A DNA stretch of 51,834 nucleotides from Methanobacteriota archaeon (lineage in GTDB: Bacteria > Bacteroidota > Bacteroidia > Flavobacteriales_D > Sanyastnellaceae). Within the stretch, counting starts at the first letter, position 1, and each line of letters opens with the position of its first letter. The translations under genes and the position numbers were made by a program. The stretch covers positions 1-51,834 of the forward strand of contig PBNL01000019.1 of NCBI GenBank assembly GCA_002723115.1, read 5' to 3'. The notes below the pieces were generated by a model. The model ran no database searches and was not told the origin of the DNA. It saw only the letters and a program-made list of their open reading frames with translations. This document shows, piece by piece, positions 24,126-35,900 of the stretch.

Positions 24126-25946
24126 ATGAAGAAGAACCGATTTAAGCTTTCCGACCTAAAGGGATTTGGTCAAATTGCACCTTATCTAAAGCCTCATAAA
24201 TGGGGATTCATTTTGGGTATAATTCTATTGAGTTTAAGCGGTGTCCTAACCCTTATGGTAACTAGATTATGGGGTCAATTAGGGGGAGTAGGAGTCCTTG
24301 GAGAGTCAGTGAGTTCAAGTGATTCAGCGTCTTCAGGCTTTGAAGCTGAGATTTTGCAAAACTGGAATTTAAACGATCTTGGAACCATTGGTATTGCAAT
24401 TGCTGCTGTGCTAATAATCCAAGCTGTATTAAGCTTCATCAGGGTGTTTCTATTTGCAGATATGACTGAGAAAATGATGCTTTCTATGCGACGTGATGCA
24501 TTCGAAGCAATAGTTAGCATGCCCATGGATTTCTACCATGATAATCGAGTAGGAGACCTAAACAGCCGTATTTCAGCCGACATTACGGCTATTCAAGACA
24601 CTTTTACAACTACTCTAGCAGAATTAATTAGACAATTAATAATCGTGGGTGGTGGTGTAGCTGCATTAGCTTATTTCTCTGTTGAATTGACTTTGTTAAT
24701 GCTATTTACCCTCCCGGTTGTAATTATCGTTGCAATCTTCTTTGGCAAGTTCATTAAAAGACTTTCAAAGGAAACCCAAGACGAAATTGCAGCCTCAAAC
24801 GTAATAGTCCAAGAGGTTTTAACTGGCATCGTAAATGTAAAAGCCTTTGCCAACGAGTGGTTTGAACGCAATCGCTACACTGAAAGAGTAAAATCTGTTC
24901 GCAGGCTTGCAATGAAGGGAGCTATGGGGCGTGGTGCATTTGCAAGTTTCATAATCCTATTCATTTTTGGTGCAATTACACTGGTTATGTTCAAGGGTGC
25001 TGAATTGATGCAGCAGGGTGAGCTTGCTTCTGAGCACTTCTTTACGTTCTTGCTGATGACAGGTCTAGTTGCTGGAAGTATAGGCGGGCTTGCAGCTGAA
25101 TTTGGTATGGTGCAAAAGGGGCTTGGTGCAGTTGAATCTCTTATGGAGCTATTGAAGGAGCAGAGAGAGTTTAATGACTTTGAGACTGAGGCCAAACCTC
25201 TCAACCTAAGCCAAAATTTAGAGTTCAAAGCCGTTGATTTTCACTACGAGCAACGCCCAGACGTTCCAGTTCTTAAAAACTTCAACCTAAGCATCAACGA
25301 GGGTGAACAAGTAGCATTAGTGGGCCCATCGGGGGCAGGAAAGTCTACAGTAGCTGCACTTATGCTAAGATTCCAAAACCCCGTCAACGGTGAGATTCGC
25401 ATTGGAGATGAGAATGTAAAGGAGCTTGATTTAAGGTCTTACAGAAAGGGGTTGGCATATGTTCCACAAGAAGTGATTCTATTTGGTGAGGATATCAGAA
25501 CGAATATCGCTTATGGCAAAATTGATGCTACTGATGAAGAGGTGAAGGAAGCCGCGCGTCGAGCTTATGCTCTTGAATTCATCGAAGAATTTCCCGATGG
25601 GTTTGAAACTCTTGTAGGCGAGAGAGGAATTCAGTTGTCTGGGGGTCAGAGGCAGAGAATTGCAATTGCAAGAGCTATTCTACGAGATCCAGATATTCTA
25701 ATACTAGATGAAGCAACTAGCGCGTTAGATAGCGTAAGCGAAACTGAAGTTCAGAAAGCTCTTGAAGAATTAATGAAAGGTCGGAGCACACTTGTTATAG
25801 CGCATAGATTGAGTACAATTAAAAAGGCTCATAAAATTGCAGTCCTCAGGGAGGGTACTATTGTGGAAGAAGGAACACACGATGAATTGATGGCATTACA
25901 GGGCGCTTATTTCAATCAAGTGAAAACTCAAGAAATCACTGCTTAA
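24126..25946 (+). CDS. ABC exporter with fused permease and ATPase (MsbA-like)
   Basis: 606 residues. The N-terminal half has six membrane helices with the exporter loop MPMDFYHDNRVGDLNSRISAD and the coupling region VLTGIVNVKAFANE. The C-terminal ATPase has Walker A GPSGAGKST, Q-loop YVPQEVILF, signature LSGGQRQRIAIARAIL, Walker B ILILDEATSALD and H-loop IAHRLSTI. It works as a homodimer or heterodimer. The substrate is not determined by sequence; lipid or lipid-linked saccharide export is possible. The ATG at 24126 is preferred to a TTG at 24117 inside the promoter box. gmd follows after 15 nt and may be cotranscribed. Confidence 0.93.
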   Translation: MKKNRFKLSDLKGFGQIAPYLKPHKWGFILGIILLSLSGVLTLMVTRLWGQLGGVGVLGESVSSSDSASSGFEAEILQNWNLNDLGTIGIAIAAVLIIQAVLSFIRVFLFADMTEKMMLSMRRDAFEAIVSMPMDFYHDNRVGDLNSRISADITAIQDTFTTTLAELIRQLIIVGGGVAALAYFSVELTLLMLFTLPVVIIVAIFFGKFIKRLSKETQDEIAASNVIVQEVLTGIVNVKAFANEWFERNRYTERVKSVRRLAMKGAMGRGAFASFIILFIFGAITLVMFKGAELMQQGELASEHFFTFLLMTGLVAGSIGGLAAEFGMVQKGLGAVESLMELLKEQREFNDFETEAKPLNLSQNLEFKAVDFHYEQRPDVPVLKNFNLSINEGEQVALVGPSGAGKSTVAALMLRFQNPVNGEIRIGDENVKELDLRSYRKGLAYVPQEVILFGEDIRTNIAYGKIDATDEEVKEAARRAYALEFIEEFPDGFETLVGERGIQLSGGQRQRIAIARAILRDPDILILDEATSALDSVSETEVQKALEELMKGRSTLVIAHRLSTIKKAHKIAVLREGTIVEEGTHDELMALQGAYFNQVKTQEITA

Positions 25947-25961
25947 CTTAGTAATCGCATT

Positions 25962-26999
25962 ATGGCCAAAAAAGCACTCATAACAGGAGTAACCGGACAA
26001 GACGGTTCTTACTTAGCTGAATTCCTTTTAGCTAAGGGTTATGAGGTTCATGGCATTAAGCGTAGAGCATCTTCATTCAATACTTCTCGAATCGATCACT
26101 TGTATCAAGATCCACACGAAGTTGATGTAAAGTTTAAGCTCCACTATGGTGATATGACTGATGCTACGAATTTGATTCGCATTGTTCAAGAGGTTCAACC
26201 TGATGAGATTTACAATCTTGCAGCCCAAAGCCACGTAATGGTCAGCTTTGAAACTCCAGAATACACGGCAAACTCAGATTCGCTTGGAACTCTTAGGTTG
26301 TTAGAGGCAATTCGAATTTTGGGTTTAGAGAAGAGTTGTAAGTTTTATCAAGCAAGCACGTCGGAATTATTTGGGAAAGTTCAAGAAACACCCCAAAATG
26401 AAAACACACCCTTCTATCCTCGTTCACCTTACGGAGTTGCAAAACTATACGCATTTTGGATCGTGAAGAATTACCGTGAATCTTATGGAATCCATGCAAG
26501 CAACGGAATATTATTCAATCACGAAAGCCCTGTTAGAGGCGAAACCTTTGTTACTCGCAAAATAACTCGAGCCGCTGCTAGAATTTCTAAGGGGTTAGAA
26601 TCTACACTCTATCTAGGTAATCTCAATGCTAGACGCGACTGGGGGCACGCTAAGGATTTTGTAGAGGGAATGTGGTTGATGTTGCAGCAAGAGGAAGCTG
26701 ATGACTATGTTTTGGCTACAGGTACACAAGCGACAGTGAGGGAATTTACAGAGCTTGCTTTTGCAGAGGCAGGAATTGCACTTCGATGGAAAGGTGAAGG
26801 CTCTGATGAAAAAGGGGTGTGTGTAGAAACTGGGAAAACGATAGTTGAAATTGACCCACGGTACTACAGACCAGCAGAAGTAGACACCTTAGTTGGAGAT
26901 GCATCGAAAGCAGAAAAAACACTAGGGTGGAAAGCCCAAACCACATGGCAAGACCTTTGCCGTGAGATGGTCGCCTCAGATCTAAAGCAACTTAATTAA
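25962..26999 (+). CDS. gmd: GDP-mannose 4,6-dehydratase
   Basis: 345 residues. [15 protein letters not shown] is the NADP-binding Gly motif; [19 protein letters not shown] is the Gmd-specific loop. The catalytic set is ASTSELFG (Thr/Ser/Glu) with [12 protein letters not shown] (Tyr-x-x-x-Lys), and [16 protein letters not shown] follows. It converts GDP-mannose to GDP-4-keto-6-deoxymannose, the substrate of Fcl (11743-12687). Its 3' end overlaps the stop of the convergent RND-TolC gene by 8 nt. Confidence 0.97.
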   Translation: MAKKALITGVTGQDGSYLAEFLLAKGYEVHGIKRRASSFNTSRIDHLYQDPHEVDVKFKLHYGDMTDATNLIRIVQEVQPDEIYNLAAQSHVMVSFETPEYTANSDSLGTLRLLEAIRILGLEKSCKFYQASTSELFGKVQETPQNENTPFYPRSPYGVAKLYAFWIVKNYRESYGIHASNGILFNHESPVRGETFVTRKITRAAARISKGLESTLYLGNLNARRDWGHAKDFVEGMWLMLQQEEADDYVLATGTQATVREFTELAFAEAGIALRWKGEGSDEKGVCVETGKTIVEIDPRYYRPAEVDTLVGDASKAEKTLGWKAQTTWQDLCREMVASDLKQLN

Positions 27000-29900
27000 T
27001 AGGCGCTCTCAACGCACCAATCAATCTCTGTACTTCCATGAACGAAGCCCTCCATGCTTGGAGTGCTTGAAGTTCTTGTAAGCGTGCACCCTGATATGCA
27101 ACTTCAAGTGCTCTATAGTCAAGAGAGCCTACAACACCGTCAGAATAACCACTTTCAGAAATTTCAAGTGCAACCCTAGCATTATCAGATGCCTTTGAGC
27201 TTAGAGCATAAACTGAAGAATTAATGTTGTATCTGTCGAAAGCGTCTGCCACAAGTTTTTGGGCTTCAGAAAGCTGCTCCTCTACTCCAAGTTGAGCAAT
27301 TTCCTGATTAATTCTAGCCTCTGCAATTGCTCTTCTAGTAGCACCTCCATTGAAAATATTAAAATTCAATGACAGTGTTATGGCTTGGTTTGTACTTCCA
27401 CTACTCAAAGTGCCTTCATCTGTAGAGAAGTAGTTCTGTGTATCTACGTTGGTGTTTCGCAAACTTATAACTGGGTATAATTTAGAAGTAGCCATCTTAA
27501 CACCTTGCACGCTTATGTCCTTATTCAAGTTGGCATTTCTAACTAATAAGTTGTCTTGCTTTACTCTAGACTGAAGAATATGAAGATCATTAATTGCTGG
27601 AGGGGAATTAAGAACTGAAACCAAATTCCATTCTGCACTTTCCTCCTCTCCCATGAGTCTATTTAAATTTCTCATAGATGTCTTTACTGCAACCCTTTGC
27701 AATAGAAAAGCTGTACTATCTGTGATTATAGCATTCTCAAACTGTAGTTTGTCAAATGTCCCCGCTACACCATATTGTTCAGACCAAATTATTTCCTGCA
27801 ACCTCGTTCTACTTAAGTCCATAGATTCTGACAGGACTTCAAGTAATTCGATTTGGACTAACGTATTGTGATAAGCAAAATCAACTGCTTCAACTGTCTG
27901 CTCAATCATAAATTCCACCTGATTGTCAGATTGAGATGAAAGAAGTTCAAGGCTAGACTTTGCTGCATACATCCCCATACCGTCGAATAAAGTCCAGTTG
28001 AAATTGAGTCCTGTATTTATTCCCTTGGCCGTGAAATTTGTTCTCATTTGTTCGACTACAGTATAGTCCTCAGACATGTCGATTTCAGATTTACTTACAT
28101 CAACCCCAAATCCAATTTGAGGAGATGCGCCAGTATTAGCCCAATGATCATTCAAATGAGCGATGTCAGAATTCAGCTTTGCAACCTTTATCCCGTAGTT
28201 GTTCTTTAAAGCCTTCCCAATTGCATTTTCTAGGCTTAAGTCTTGTGCTTGTGCTGTTGCTCCAATTAATAGCAGAATTCCGATGATCGCCTTTGGTTTG
28301 GCCGTTTTCATCTCCTCCTTCATTCTAGAGATAATTGTCAATTCTCTAACAGCTGGTTCTGCGTTGTAATCATCTAACCAAATCCCTTTGGAAATAAACA
28401 TCCATGACCTGTGTAATGGAGAAATGAATTTTAAATATATCGGGAGTAGAATTAAAATAATTACTGTTACAAATAGAAGCCCAAACGCCACAGAAATTGC
28501 CATTGGAATCAAGAATTGAGCCTGGAAACTCTTGTTGAGCATAAGTGGCGCAAGACCTGCAACAGTTGTTACAGATGTTAGAATAATGGGTCTGAATCTG
28601 TTCATCCCAGCCTTCCAAATACTTTCATCAATACTAAATCCATTTCTCAAGTAAGCATTGTAAGCAGCAACAAAAACTAACGCATCATTTACAAGAATTC
28701 CAATCAATGCTATCATACCTAGAACTGAGAACAGGCTTATTTGAGCATCGAGTAAACAGTGACCTATGCTGATTCCAACCAAGCCAAACGGAATCAAACC
28801 AAACACTGCAGTTGCTTGAAGTGGTGATCTGAATGTGAGAACAATTACAAGGAACATCAAAGCAAAAATGAGCGGCATAACCCTTGCGATTGAGTTTTGG
28901 GATTTCTCTACTTCTCTGTTTTGTCCTTCAAAGCTCGCTGTGATGCTAGGATATTTAGCTAGAATTGGCGGTAGTATGTCGTTCTTTATTGCCTCATCAA
29001 TATCTGTTGCACTTGCATGAGGCCCGCTTAGGTCGGCGCTTATTTCTACTTGTCTCTTTCCGTAGATTCTATTAATTGCTGTTAACCCTCTTTCAATTTC
29101 AATTGTACAAACTTCAGTGAAAGGTATTTCTTGTCCTTTCATAGTTCTCAATTTGAAATTTTCAATTGAACCTATTGACGCCCTGTCTCTTTCATCAAGT
29201 CTAACCCAAACCCTGACTTCATCCCGTCCCCTTTGTAATCTTTGGACTTCAACACCATAGAAAGCTTGGCGGATTTGGTTTATTAATTCACCCTTGGTAA
29301 ATCCCAATTGATATGCTCTTGGCTTAAGCTTGATACTAATTTCCTTAACCCCTTCTTGGTTGCTGTCAGTAACATCCATTACATCCTCTCTAAGGCTTAA
29401 TTCTGTTTTGAGTTCCTCAGTAGCAAGACGCATTGTCTCGATATCGTTACCTAAAAGTGAAACAGAAATGGGACGACCAAATGGCGAAAATGCACCAAAG
29501 GTGATATTGTCTGCGCCATAAACCACTCCAACTTTTTCTCTTATTCTTGAACTTATGTCAGTGCTCTGAAGAAGCCTGTTTTCTCCATCTAATAATTGAA
29601 TGTTTAATGCTGCAATGTGAGATGCTGGTCCAACACTTTTGTCTATTGCAACAATCGTTTCAAGTGTATCAGTTCTTTGAGCAGTAAATTCCTTATTCAC
29701 CTCCCAGACAACTTCTTCTATTCGGTCGATTTGGACTTTAGTGATTTCAACCTTTGTCCCCGCTTTCATAGCTAGATTAACTGAAATAACATCACCCTCG
29801 ATAAATGGGAAAAAGGTGGTTCGAACAAATCCGCCTCCAATTAGCCCTGGTACAGTAATTAAGAAAATTGCAACAATTACAGAGAAGCTTATCCATGGTT

Positions 29901-31479
29901 GCTTAATCGCATATAATAGAGCTGGCTTATAGAACCTATCTCTAATACCATTTAAGAATGCTGTCATTTTTAGCTCTACTAAAGTGGGCTTAACCTCCTT
30001 TTTTAGAGCCTTCGAATTGCCTACGTGCGCAGGTAAAATAAACGCGCCTTCTATAAGAGAAAAGACTAGAGTGAAGATGATCACTGTAGCCATATTTCTA
30101 AAGAAATCACCTAGAGTACCTTCTATGAAGTAGAAAGATGAAAATGCTATTACTGTTGTAATAATCGCAGAAAACACAGCTGGTAAAACCTCTAGTGTTC
30201 CTTCAATAGTTGCTTCTAAACGTGGACTACCGTTTTCGTATTTGCCATAAATGTTTTCCGCTATGACAATTCCGTCATCGACCAATATTCCAATTACTAG
30301 GATCATACCAAACAGTGAAATCACATTAATTGTAACTCCAGCCATTCCAGCAAAGATGAACATTCCTGCAAATGACACAGGTATTGCAAGTGCTACCCAA
30401 AATGCTAGTCTCACATTTAAAAACAGAGCAAGAAACAGCATAACTAGGATGAATCCTATTACACCGTTGTTAACTAAAAGATCTATTCTTTGGTTTAAAA
30501 CAATAGACATGTCAACTACAACATCAAGATGAAGCCCACTATTCTTTTTATTAAAAGCATCCATGTAGGCATATGCCTTGCGAACAACATCGAGAATTGA
30601 TTCAGATGGTAGATTGTTCACAGTAATTGCTACTGCAGGCTTTCCATTAAACCAATTCCTAGATGGGTCTGTTTCAACCCATTTTTCATGAACATCTGCT
30701 ATCTCTCCAAGCCTGATGATTCTTCCATCAGGATCTGCCACTACAATTATGTCTCTTAATTCTGTTGCAGTGTATTCTTTATACCTACCACGAATAATAA
30801 ACTCTTCATCAGAGGTCAAAATCTTACCCCCTGTTGCTTCCATATTTGAAGCTCTTACAACTGATGCTATTTGGTCTAGGGTTAATCCTATCTCACTTAG
30901 TTTATCCTCCCTTACAGCTATTTCAATTTCTTCTTCAGGGAATCCTGAGAGACTTACTTGGCTTACTCCTTCTAGTTGTCTTAAGTCAGATTCTATCTGT
31001 CTTGCTGCCCTTTTTAATTCTCTTAAATCCTCAACACCTGTTAAAGCAAGAATTAAAGCAGTATTATCCATACCCTCCTCAAAATCCTGTTTGAAGATTA
31101 TTGGGGGTTCCATCCCTACTGGAAAGGAAGGAATTTTATCTACGGCATTTTTTACATTCTGAAGTACTTCATCTGTCTTGTTAAAGTCTTTAACTACGAT
31201 TTTAACTGAAGCAGCATTTTCAGTACTTGTCGAAGTGACCAAATCAATGTCTGCTATACCCTGAAGATTCTCTTCGATTTTAGCAACTACTCCTGTTTCA
31301 ATTTCTTCAGGAGATGCACCAGGATACACCACCTGAATATTTATGTATTTGGACTTTACAATTGGAAAGAAACTAGATTTCATACTCGACATGCCGACTA
31401 ATCCAGCCACGAGAATTCCAATCATGATCAAATCCCCAACAATGTGGTGTTGAACGAAGAATTTTATAACATTCCTCAT
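26992..31479 (-). CDS. RND efflux pump fused in frame to a TolC outer membrane channel
   Basis: 1495 residues. Residues 1-1052 are a complete HAE1/AcrB-like RND permease: N-terminal helix, two periplasmic domains, proton-relay helix 4 ([20 protein letters not shown] with its Asp pair), and the second half ending with [21 protein letters not shown] and [13 protein letters not shown]. From 1053 (28323) comes [19 protein letters not shown], a signal-peptide-like stretch with an AQA-Q cleavage pattern, then a full TolC protein of about 420 residues ([38 protein letters not shown]). No stop separates the parts. An AAGGAGGAG run just before the ATG at 28311 may be the relic start of a separate tolC. 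The adaptor gene ends 7 nt upstream. Confidence 0.92.
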   Translation of the reverse strand: MRNVIKFFVQHHIVGDLIMIGILVAGLVGMSSMKSSFFPIVKSKYINIQVVYPGASPEEIETGVVAKIEENLQGIADIDLVTSTSTENAASVKIVVKDFNKTDEVLQNVKNAVDKIPSFPVGMEPPIIFKQDFEEGMDNTALILALTGVEDLRELKRAARQIESDLRQLEGVSQVSLSGFPEEEIEIAVREDKLSEIGLTLDQIASVVRASNMEATGGKILTSDEEFIIRGRYKEYTATELRDIIVVADPDGRIIRLGEIADVHEKWVETDPSRNWFNGKPAVAITVNNLPSESILDVVRKAYAYMDAFNKKNSGLHLDVVVDMSIVLNQRIDLLVNNGVIGFILVMLFLALFLNVRLAFWVALAIPVSFAGMFIFAGMAGVTINVISLFGMILVIGILVDDGIVIAENIYGKYENGSPRLEATIEGTLEVLPAVFSAIITTVIAFSSFYFIEGTLGDFFRNMATVIIFTLVFSLIEGAFILPAHVGNSKALKKEVKPTLVELKMTAFLNGIRDRFYKPALLYAIKQPWISFSVIVAIFLITVPGLIGGGFVRTTFFPFIEGDVISVNLAMKAGTKVEITKVQIDRIEEVVWEVNKEFTAQRTDTLETIVAIDKSVGPASHIAALNIQLLDGENRLLQSTDISSRIREKVGVVYGADNITFGAFSPFGRPISVSLLGNDIETMRLATEELKTELSLREDVMDVTDSNQEGVKEISIKLKPRAYQLGFTKGELINQIRQAFYGVEVQRLQRGRDEVRVWVRLDERDRASIGSIENFKLRTMKGQEIPFTEVCTIEIERGLTAINRIYGKRQVEISADLSGPHASATDIDEAIKNDILPPILAKYPSITASFEGQNREVEKSQNSIARVMPLIFALMFLVIVLTFRSPLQATAVFGLIPFGLVGISIGHCLLDAQISLFSVLGMIALIGILVNDALVFVAAYNAYLRNGFSIDESIWKAGMNRFRPIILTSVTTVAGLAPLMLNKSFQAQFLIPMAISVAFGLLFVTVIILILLPIYLKFISPLHRSWMFISKGIWLDDYNAEPAVRELTIISRMKEEMKTAKPKAIIGILLLIGATAQAQDLSLENAIGKALKNNYGIKVAKLNSDIAHLNDHWANTGASPQIGFGVDVSKSEIDMSEDYTVVEQMRTNFTAKGINTGLNFNWTLFDGMGMYAAKSSLELLSSQSDNQVEFMIEQTVEAVDFAYHNTLVQIELLEVLSESMDLSRTRLQEIIWSEQYGVAGTFDKLQFENAIITDSTAFLLQRVAVKTSMRNLNRLMGEEESAEWNLVSVLNSPPAINDLHILQSRVKQDNLLVRNANLNKDISVQGVKMATSKLYPVISLRNTNVDTQNYFSTDEGTLSSGSTNQAITLSLNFNIFNGGATRRAIAEARINQEIAQLGVEEQLSEAQKLVADAFDRYNINSSVYALSSKASDNARVALEISESGYSDGVVGSLDYRALEVAYQGARLQELQALQAWRASFMEVQRLIGALRAPIN

Positions 31480-31485
31480 GTATTT

Positions 31486-32616
31486 CTATTTTGAAGAAGG
31501 GTTAACCTTCATTCCTTCAAAGGCATCACTCAACTGATCAGTCATTACTACAGTTCCATCTTCTAATCCTTGAACTAAAGCCGTTTCAAAAGATTTAAAA
31601 ACAACCTCAACATTTGAGTGAACTAATTGATCATTTTCAACAGCATACAACTTTCCATTATCAATTAATCCAGCATTTAACTCAAAGCAATTATCTATTC
31701 CCTTTGCAATTAATGATCCCGATAAATACATTCCATCTCTAAGAACAAATTCGTCAGATTTTGAAGAAAGTTTAAAGTATACAGTTGCTGACTGAGTGGT
31801 TGGATTTACACTTGAAGAAATTCTATCTAGTTTACCTATAGCAACAATTTGATCGCCTGACATAAACTCTACTCTATCTCCAATTTTAATAAAACCCAAA
31901 TATTTTGAGTTTAATGAAGATTTGATTTCAAATTGACTGGTGCCTACAAACACACCTATAGGCTGCCCTCCAATTACTAAAGACCCAGGTTTAACTAAAG
32001 CGGTTGAGACAAATCCATCAAACGGTGCCGTAATAGAAAATTTACTTAGTCGTTCTTCAGAAGATTTAATGCTGTGGTAGCTAGCATCGATTCCTCTATT
32101 TATGATGTAGAATCTTTCTCTATCAGAATTTGGTTCTGGCAGTATAGGCAATGCCTCGTCAATTTCGATACTATTTACGTAAGATTCCCAAACATTAATT
32201 CTATCTGGAAAATCTATTTTAATTGTAGATAGAATTCCACTTGTTAGCTGAAGAAACTGTGCTCTTGCACTCCTAAGTGAAGACCTTGCTTCGCTATCAT
32301 CTAAGCTTAAAATGGTTTCTCCTCTTATATATTTTACTCCCTCTCTGAATTCCTTTCCTCCTAAACTTAATACTCCATTTACTTCTGCAATTAAGTCAAC
32401 TCTCTGCCACGCTTCAACTTTCCCCTCAACTGGAATTCTTGGTTCATTAAGTTGATTTTTTACCACAACAGTATGCACAGGCCAAGGGTTGGATTCAGGA
32501 AGCACTACACTTGGTGGCTCCTTCATTCCAATGAGGCCATTCATAATGAATACAGCAACCATCATAATTGCTAACCCAGCAACTATACGAATGGCCTTTT
32601 GTTTAAGTGGACTCAT
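31486..32616 (-). CDS. RND-type periplasmic adaptor (membrane fusion protein)
   Basis: 376 residues. An N-terminal anchor (about 8-28) is followed by a lipoyl-like half (VEGKVEAWQRVDLIAEVNGVL), a helical hairpin, the second half (FSITAPFDGFVSTALVKPGSLVIGGQPIGVFV), a beta-barrel and a C-terminal region. It should bridge the RND pump to the channel. The ATG at 32616 is 1 nt after the surface-protein stop; a longer reading from TTG 32637 would sit inside that gene. The start codon lies at the edge of the inverted repeat. The next gene begins 7 nt downstream. Confidence 0.9.
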   Translation of the reverse strand: MSPLKQKAIRIVAGLAIMMVAVFIMNGLIGMKEPPSVVLPESNPWPVHTVVVKNQLNEPRIPVEGKVEAWQRVDLIAEVNGVLSLGGKEFREGVKYIRGETILSLDDSEARSSLRSARAQFLQLTSGILSTIKIDFPDRINVWESYVNSIEIDEALPILPEPNSDRERFYIINRGIDASYHSIKSSEERLSKFSITAPFDGFVSTALVKPGSLVIGGQPIGVFVGTSQFEIKSSLNSKYLGFIKIGDRVEFMSGDQIVAIGKLDRISSSVNPTTQSATVYFKLSSKSDEFVLRDGMYLSGSLIAKGIDNCFELNAGLIDNGKLYAVENDQLVHSNVEVVFKSFETALVQGLEDGTVVMTDQLSDAFEGMKVNPSSK

Positions 32617-32973
32617 ATTAGAATGTATCAAGGTCAATAGGTCTCATAACTCCGAACCACTTTAGAACTTTCTGCCCAATGCCTGGTACATCTACATGTA
32701 TGATGTAAACACCGCCTGCAATAGGTACGTTCTTGTGGTTCTTTAAATCCCAATCTAAAGAAGTAGATGGATCGTTTGTCCTATTATATTGTCTTATTAA
32801 AGTTCCATTTAAAGTGTATATACTTACTGTACACACCATAGGTAAATTAGTAATTTTCACCCTGTTATCAAGCCTACTAGTCTCGTACTTACTGTATGCA
32901 TAGTACGGGTTAGGTACTACGTTAATCATATCAAGCACACTAGTTAAAGTAGATTCAACATTTAAATCCGTAG
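32613..32973 (-). repeat. Right copy of a long inverted repeat
   Basis: The reverse complement matches 1-361 without gaps (25 mismatches, 21 of them in one cluster). It spans the last 118 codons of the surface-protein gene and the first bases of the adaptor gene. Upstream, the match reaches at least the window edge of the left copy, so its true extent is unknown. Confidence 0.9.
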
Positions 32974-35900
32974 CCACATTCTTAGTAGAGAATGTGTACA
33001 ATGGATTCCAGTTGTTTTCAGCATCTTCAACGTTGTCTACATCCAGCTGTGAAGGCGAGTACTTATCGTATGCCTTAGCTACACGCAATCTGATTCTAGC
33101 ATCATTATCATTTGGAATAAGACCTGCCTCTACACTATCCATAGGGAAGTCCTTATTAGATAGAGTAGAACCAACCCAAGTACACGCTCTAAATACACGT
33201 CTAATATTAGTCGTAGACGGGCTCTCTTCTAGATTTTCATACAAGTAATTACCACCGTCGTAAGCAGGCATACGGTTTTCCGATCCCTCTTCGAACTGAG
33301 AGTTTTTAAAGATGTAGATCCAGTGTTGACCTCCGGCGTACACACCGTTTTGTCCACCGCCTAAACCACCGCTGTAGATTCTGTCAGACGGATTAAACAA
33401 CATGTCCTTACCGTTATCAGCTCCAAGCCAAGAGTCCTCTCCAAATGCCATATTGAGTCTCTCGCCTGTACCTACGTCAATAGCGTATCCAGGGAACCAA
33501 CCCATACCTACAGGCTGATCACCGCTAGGGTTTGCTTCTGAAGCTAGATAGCCAGCATCTCCTACGCTTCTTCCCTTTTTGTCAACAGATGGATGGCGAC
33601 GCAATCCCATCTTAGAAGGACTGCCCGTATCCCAATTGTTCTGAGCAAGAGCTTCTACAGGTTGCATTTCTAAAACAGGACAACGAGTCCATAGTTCTGT
33701 ATTATCTGTTAAAACGATATCAACGTTATTCAATCCCTGAATTCCAGAGAACGGTCCAAGGCTACCTTCAAGAGACTTGATAGTAGGAGCTACAGTTGGA
33801 AACATAATTGTCTCATCTGGAGCTAGTGGGTTAGGCGCTACCTCATCAGTGAAACTAACAAGACAGTACGGAGCCCATGTGCCACCTAATACACCCTCGT
33901 AAACCTCGTCTTCATCGAGAGGGTTACCAGCGTTGATGTCGTTAAATAAAACTTCATACTCTGATTCTGCATCACCCTCTTGGGTTCCGGCACGTATCCA
34001 ATTCAACTGGTCGAAACCTTCAGAATCAGGAATACCCAATAGCCAAGGCTCATCAGAAATTTCGAATTCTATAGAAGATTCTAGAGGAACTGTGAAGTTA
34101 CCGTTGTTAGGGTACTGGTATTGGTGTAGAGTGATACTCAATCCCCAGTCCAAAAGAAGTTGCTCATTGAGAACATTGATTGCCTTAGTAGAAGTAACAA
34201 TGTTCTTTGTAGGGTCTTCACCAGCATCAATCGCAGTTCTGTTTGTTAGAGTCCAGTACACCTCATCTGCATCTTCAATATTTGAGTCAGATTCGTTTAC
34301 GACTAGTTCGAATTCTGCGTCAGGAACGCGAAGTGGATCGACAACTCTGATGTTTACTGGAGATCCGTGAGAAGCGTATACTAACTCATCAATACGTCCT
34401 GATGAACTTTCTAGAATTGCTGATTCACTCTCAGAAGAAATGTCGACAACATTCTGGCCATTACCTCTTCCCTCAAGACGAGTAACTACAACACCATCGC
34501 CGTAGTTGGCGTTTTGGTTGGTTCCGAACTCTTCAGGGGAAGGTGCGTGAGGAATACCTGAGTAAACCCTAAGTGATCCTATAGCACCTTTACGAGATGC
34601 TTTGTATTGCACATCCTGTCCTGTACCTGTTATAGGATTATAATCTTGGTAATTATTGTATCCATAAGCTAGAGCCATGAAGTAGTAGGTACGGTGGTTG
34701 ACTAACCTGTTATCACCTTGAGCAAAGGCGTCAGTAGTAATTCTAAAGCTGTGTTGAACACCTTCATTCTCACCATTGACCATTAGGTATGGTACAGAGG
34801 CTTCCATTTCCTCACTGTATTCATAGTTTATGACTTGATCAACGTCATTAAACTTATCACATTGAAAAATCAAACGAGCTTTCTCAATATCATCAAGTTC
34901 AGTAGGAGAAACTGTTTCGTCAAATAATTGATAAATCTGATATCCTTCAAAAAGGTAAGATCTTTCTATATCGGTAAGTTCTGTGCCGTCTTCAAATTCC
35001 TTAGGAATAGAAGGGTCTATTGCTTGGAAATTTTCTTGGAAGTTATTTGATAACGGGCTGTCATTTGTTAAGTAAAGAATCAGTTCGTTTTCAAGTTCCT
35101 GTATAGTAACATCAGGAGCATCTGGCCCACTTACAATCTCAAAGCAGTTGTCAAATAAGCTTTGGGCTTTATCGTCGGCTAACCTTAACATTTGAACTGA
35201 CTCAAATGGCTCACCACCTGTTGCTCTTGCATATACCATTCCAACGGTGATATTATTGTAATCACCCGGTTCAAGAGTAAAAGGACCTGCAGATTGAAGG
35301 AATAATCTATCACCTGGTGGATTGCCTACTTGGAATTCTGACCAATCATCAACATTAACACCCTGTGTGCCCCACCTATATGGATCAGTATCTCCGGGGA
35401 ACATGTAATCAGCCGGTATATCCAAATTGGTTCCAGTAGCAGCACTGATTCCATCGCCACCATATGCCATTCTTTGGCCATTCTTCCAATACCCCTTCAT
35501 GTAATTGTAATAGTGAAGAGCCTGTGTTGGTTGTCCATTATCACCGTAGTTCCAGTTGTAGTATAGGAACTTTCTCATACCATATCTCTCATTATCTACA
35601 ACACCATCTCCGTAACCAATACCAATACCATCATAAGGAATACCCAGTGAATCTATGGCGTCAGTAAACACTTCTGTTAATGGATTGTCTAATCCGTCAG
35701 CATCCTGATAAGGTCCTTCAAAGAAGTCTACTCCCATAGCTGGTGGGTGGTTACCATATCCTAATGAAAAAGATGTTGGCTCGTCAAATGCGTCGCCGTT
35801 GTATGAATAGCCTAATCCCCTTTGAACATCACAACCAACATAATCATCAACGTGACCACCAAGATCTGAATCAACCCACTGAGCAAAGTATGTATCAGTT

